Assembly (NCBI GenBank): GCA_001896885.1
Contig: MKRJ01000017.1
Coordinates: forward strand, 53,523-117,522
From: Rhizobiales bacterium 65-79
GTDB lineage: Bacteria > Pseudomonadota > Alphaproteobacteria > Rhizobiales > Rhizobiaceae
Reading direction: 5' to 3'
Length of the DNA: 64,000 nt
Shown: one piece after another, positions 62,320 to 64,000 of the stretch
How the letters are laid out: each line of letters begins with the position of its first letter
Position numbering within the stretch: position 1 is the stretch's first letter
Notes under the pieces: model-generated
What the model saw: the letters and a program-made list of their open reading frames with translations, nothing else
Databases searched by the model: none
What the model was told of the DNA's origin: nothing
Position numbers and translations under genes: made by a program

Positions 62320-64000
62320 ATGTCCCTTGGTCTGCGCCGGGCTGGCTCGGGGCTGGCTAGGCGACGTCGATTGCGTGATCTGATTCTTTTGGGAAGCACC
62401 GCCCTGGGATTGATGGCGGGAGCAGGCGCCGCGCTGGCGCAACAGGCAACGCAGGACAAGAAGCAGGCATCCGGGAAAGAGGCCGACGCGACAAAGGCGG
62501 CATCCGGCAAGACGACGCGGCTCGACAAGATCACGGTCGTCAGCCGCACCGGCGAATCAGCCATGGAAACAATGGCTTCCGCCAGCCATGTCGACCAGGA
62601 AGACATCGAGCGGCGTATAGCTTCCACGCCGACCGACATCTTCTTCGGCATGCCGGGCGTAACGGGCCAGGCGGATGCCAGGCGGGTCGATTCCAGCATC
62701 AACATCCGCGGCTTGCAGGATTTCGGGCGCGTCGCCGTCATCGTCGACGGGGCCCGGCAGAACTTCCAGCGTTCCGATCACGGCACGCAATCGACCTTCT
62801 GGATCGATCCCGACCTGATCCAGTCGGTCGACGTGATACGCGGGCCGGTCGCCAACACCTATGGTTCCGGCGCCATCGGCGGCGTGGTCTTCTTCGACAC
62901 CAAGGACGCCGGCGATTTCCTCAAGCCCGACGAGACCTGGGCAGTGTCCGAGACCGGCCGCTACGAGTCGAACGGGCACGGCTGGTCGACCAGCACGACC
63001 GGCGCCTACCGCTTCAGCGACAGCGCCGACATCCTCGGCAACATCGTCTACCGCGACTATGGCGACTACAAGAACGGCGACGGGGACCGCCAGGCCGGCA
63101 CGGGCTACGACGTGCTGGGCGGCATGCTGAAGGGAACGTTCCGGCCGACGGACTACAGCGAGCTGAAGCTCGGATGGATCGGCGCCAGCGACGGATGGAA
63201 CGAGATCAGCGGCGGCGTCCCGGTCTACGATCTCGGCCTCAAGCAGAACACCTTCACCGCGCGCTACAACGTCACCGACCCGGACCGAACCTGGCTCGAC
63301 CTGCATATCAACGGCTCGTACAACAAGGCCCGCCTCGATCAGACGGCGCTGGTCGACGTCCCGGGCCGGTTCGACCCGACAACCGGCGACCCGGTGGTAT
63401 TGCCCGCCGGCTCCAAATCCATATTCGATATCGGCACGCTGAGCTTCGACATCTGGAACACGTCCAGGTTCGAGACGGGCAACGTCGCGCACGAACTCAC
63501 CTATGGCGGCGATTGGGTAAGCGACGATGTCGACACTTCCGGCGTGGCCGGCGGCAGCAGCTTCTACACGCCTTCGGGCCGCCGCACCGTCTGGGGCGGC
63601 TATATCCAGGACAAGGCGACCTGGGAATGGCTCGAGGTCGTCGCCGGCCTGCGCTACGACAGCTACAGTTTGAAGGGCGGCGGGATCGACCATTCGGGCG
63701 ACAGGCTGTCGCCGCGCGTCACCGTCGGCGTAAGCCCGTTCGACGGCCCGCGCCTCGACGGCCTCCAGTTCTACGGCACATATGCCGAAGGCTACCGCTC
63801 GCCCTCCCTTTCGGAGACGCTCATCAGCGGGCTCCATCCCGCCGGCATAACCTTCCCCTTCCTCCCCAATCCCGATCTCACGCCCGAGACCGGCAAGACC
63901 TGGGAATTCGGTGTCAACTACAAGACCGATTCCCTCTTGCAAAACGGCGACGCCCTCAGGCTGAAGGCGGCGTATTTCCACAACGATATCGACGACTATA
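62320..64000 (+). CDS. TonB-dependent heme receptor, cut by window end
   Basis: Outer-membrane receptor, first 560 residues. The signal peptide DLILLGSTALGLMAGAG...ALA is followed by a TonB box (KITVVSR), the plug domain (FFGMPGVTGQADARRVDSSI, NIRGLQDFGRVAVIVDGARQ, VDVIRGPVANTYGSGAIGGV) and beta-barrel strands. GYRSPSLSE and NPDL flank a His (SGLHPAG), the FRAP/NPNL plus histidine arrangement of heme receptors (HmuR/HemR type). I give the ATG at 62320; a TTG at 62371 would give an equally good signal peptide. Divergent from hmuP. Confidence 0.88.
   Translation, partial: MSLGLRRAGSGLARRRRLRDLILLGSTALGLMAGAGAALAQQATQDKKQASGKEADATKAASGKTTRLDKITVVSRTGESAMETMASASHVDQEDIERRIASTPTDIFFGMPGVTGQADARRVDSSINIRGLQDFGRVAVIVDGARQNFQRSDHGTQSTFWIDPDLIQSVDVIRGPVANTYGSGAIGGVVFFDTKDAGDFLKPDETWAVSETGRYESNGHGWSTSTTGAYRFSDSADILGNIVYRDYGDYKNGDGDRQAGTGYDVLGGMLKGTFRPTDYSELKLGWIGASDGWNEISGGVPVYDLGLKQNTFTARYNVTDPDRTWLDLHINGSYNKARLDQTALVDVPGRFDPTTGDPVVLPAGSKSIFDIGTLSFDIWNTSRFETGNVAHELTYGGDWVSDDVDTSGVAGGSSFYTPSGRRTVWGGYIQDKATWEWLEVVAGLRYDSYSLKGGGIDHSGDRLSPRVTVGVSPFDGPRLDGLQFYGTYAEGYRSPSLSETLISGLHPAGITFPFLPNPDLTPETGKTWEFGVNYKTDSLLQNGDALRLKAAYFHNDIDDY

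Noticed and set aside
62104..62442. A longer 112-residue form of HmuP
   Set aside because: The extra N-terminal part overlaps the receptor signal-peptide region on the other strand and has no family similarity; the GTG at 62313 gives the usual size.

Overview
The window is GC-rich chromosome from an alphaproteobacterium of the Hyphomicrobiales (rhizobial) lineage, most like Mesorhizobium and its relatives. The evidence is a RirA-type Rrf2 iron regulator with the three cluster cysteines, Irr-type (ICE) boxes before iron genes, an hmuPSTUV heme operon, an unusual density of ABC uptake systems, and short hairpin repeats of a kind I associate with Mesorhizobium. The genus is an inference.

Layout. 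1-5.2 kb looks like the end of a genomic island. It holds a frameshifted ParB/DNA-methylase fragment, a three-gene sugar ABC operon without its ATPase, an IS3 OrfA remnant and an internally deleted serine recombinase, all on the 3' side of a tRNA-Gln(CTG) gene. 5.4-9.1 kb is core-like: a DHA2 efflux pump, rlmE and ppx/gppA. 9.4-16.9 kb is a ribose-type sugar ABC operon flanked by two paralogous SGNH hydrolases and followed by a ROK regulator. 17.1-22.0 kb has a TetR regulator divergent from a shikimate-dehydrogenase-like gene and a polar-amino-acid-type ABC transporter. 22.1-28.4 kb is a GntR-led operon (NitT/TauT-type ABC, GMC oxidoreductase, mandelate-racemase-like enzyme). 28.5-34.75 kb is a urease operon, ureDA-(DUF1272)-(hupE/ureJ)-ureBCEFG.

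34.8-46.9 kb is a long minus-strand catabolic block: amidase, two enolase-superfamily enzymes, a NitT/TauT-type ABC transporter, a DapA-family aldolase, a GNAT protein, an NAD-dependent epimerase, two sugar-phosphate-isomerase-like TIM barrels and a TetR regulator. Two near-identical palindromes there (16-bp common core) look like operators of that TetR protein. Start/stop overlaps suggest that nine genes form one transcript.

47.1-51.9 kb holds the most unusual locus: a 908-residue ABC-exporter-like protein whose nucleotide-binding motifs are all degenerate, then a stand-alone cyclic-nucleotide-binding protein, then a class III adenylate cyclase with a Cys4 N-terminal region. 51.9-52.8 kb is an EamA transporter. 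53.1-64.0 kb is an iron region: efeUOB, rirA, hmuVUT, hmuS, hmuP and a divergent TonB-dependent heme receptor cut by the window edge. Irr-like boxes precede efeU and rirA.

A second notable feature is a palindromic repeat made of two opposed units of about 57 bp. It lies in frame inside ureF and adds about 58 residues to the protein. A single unit lies between hmuS and hmuT, and a divergent relative lies upstream of ppx/gppA. No rRNA or CRISPR array was seen, and only one tRNA gene.
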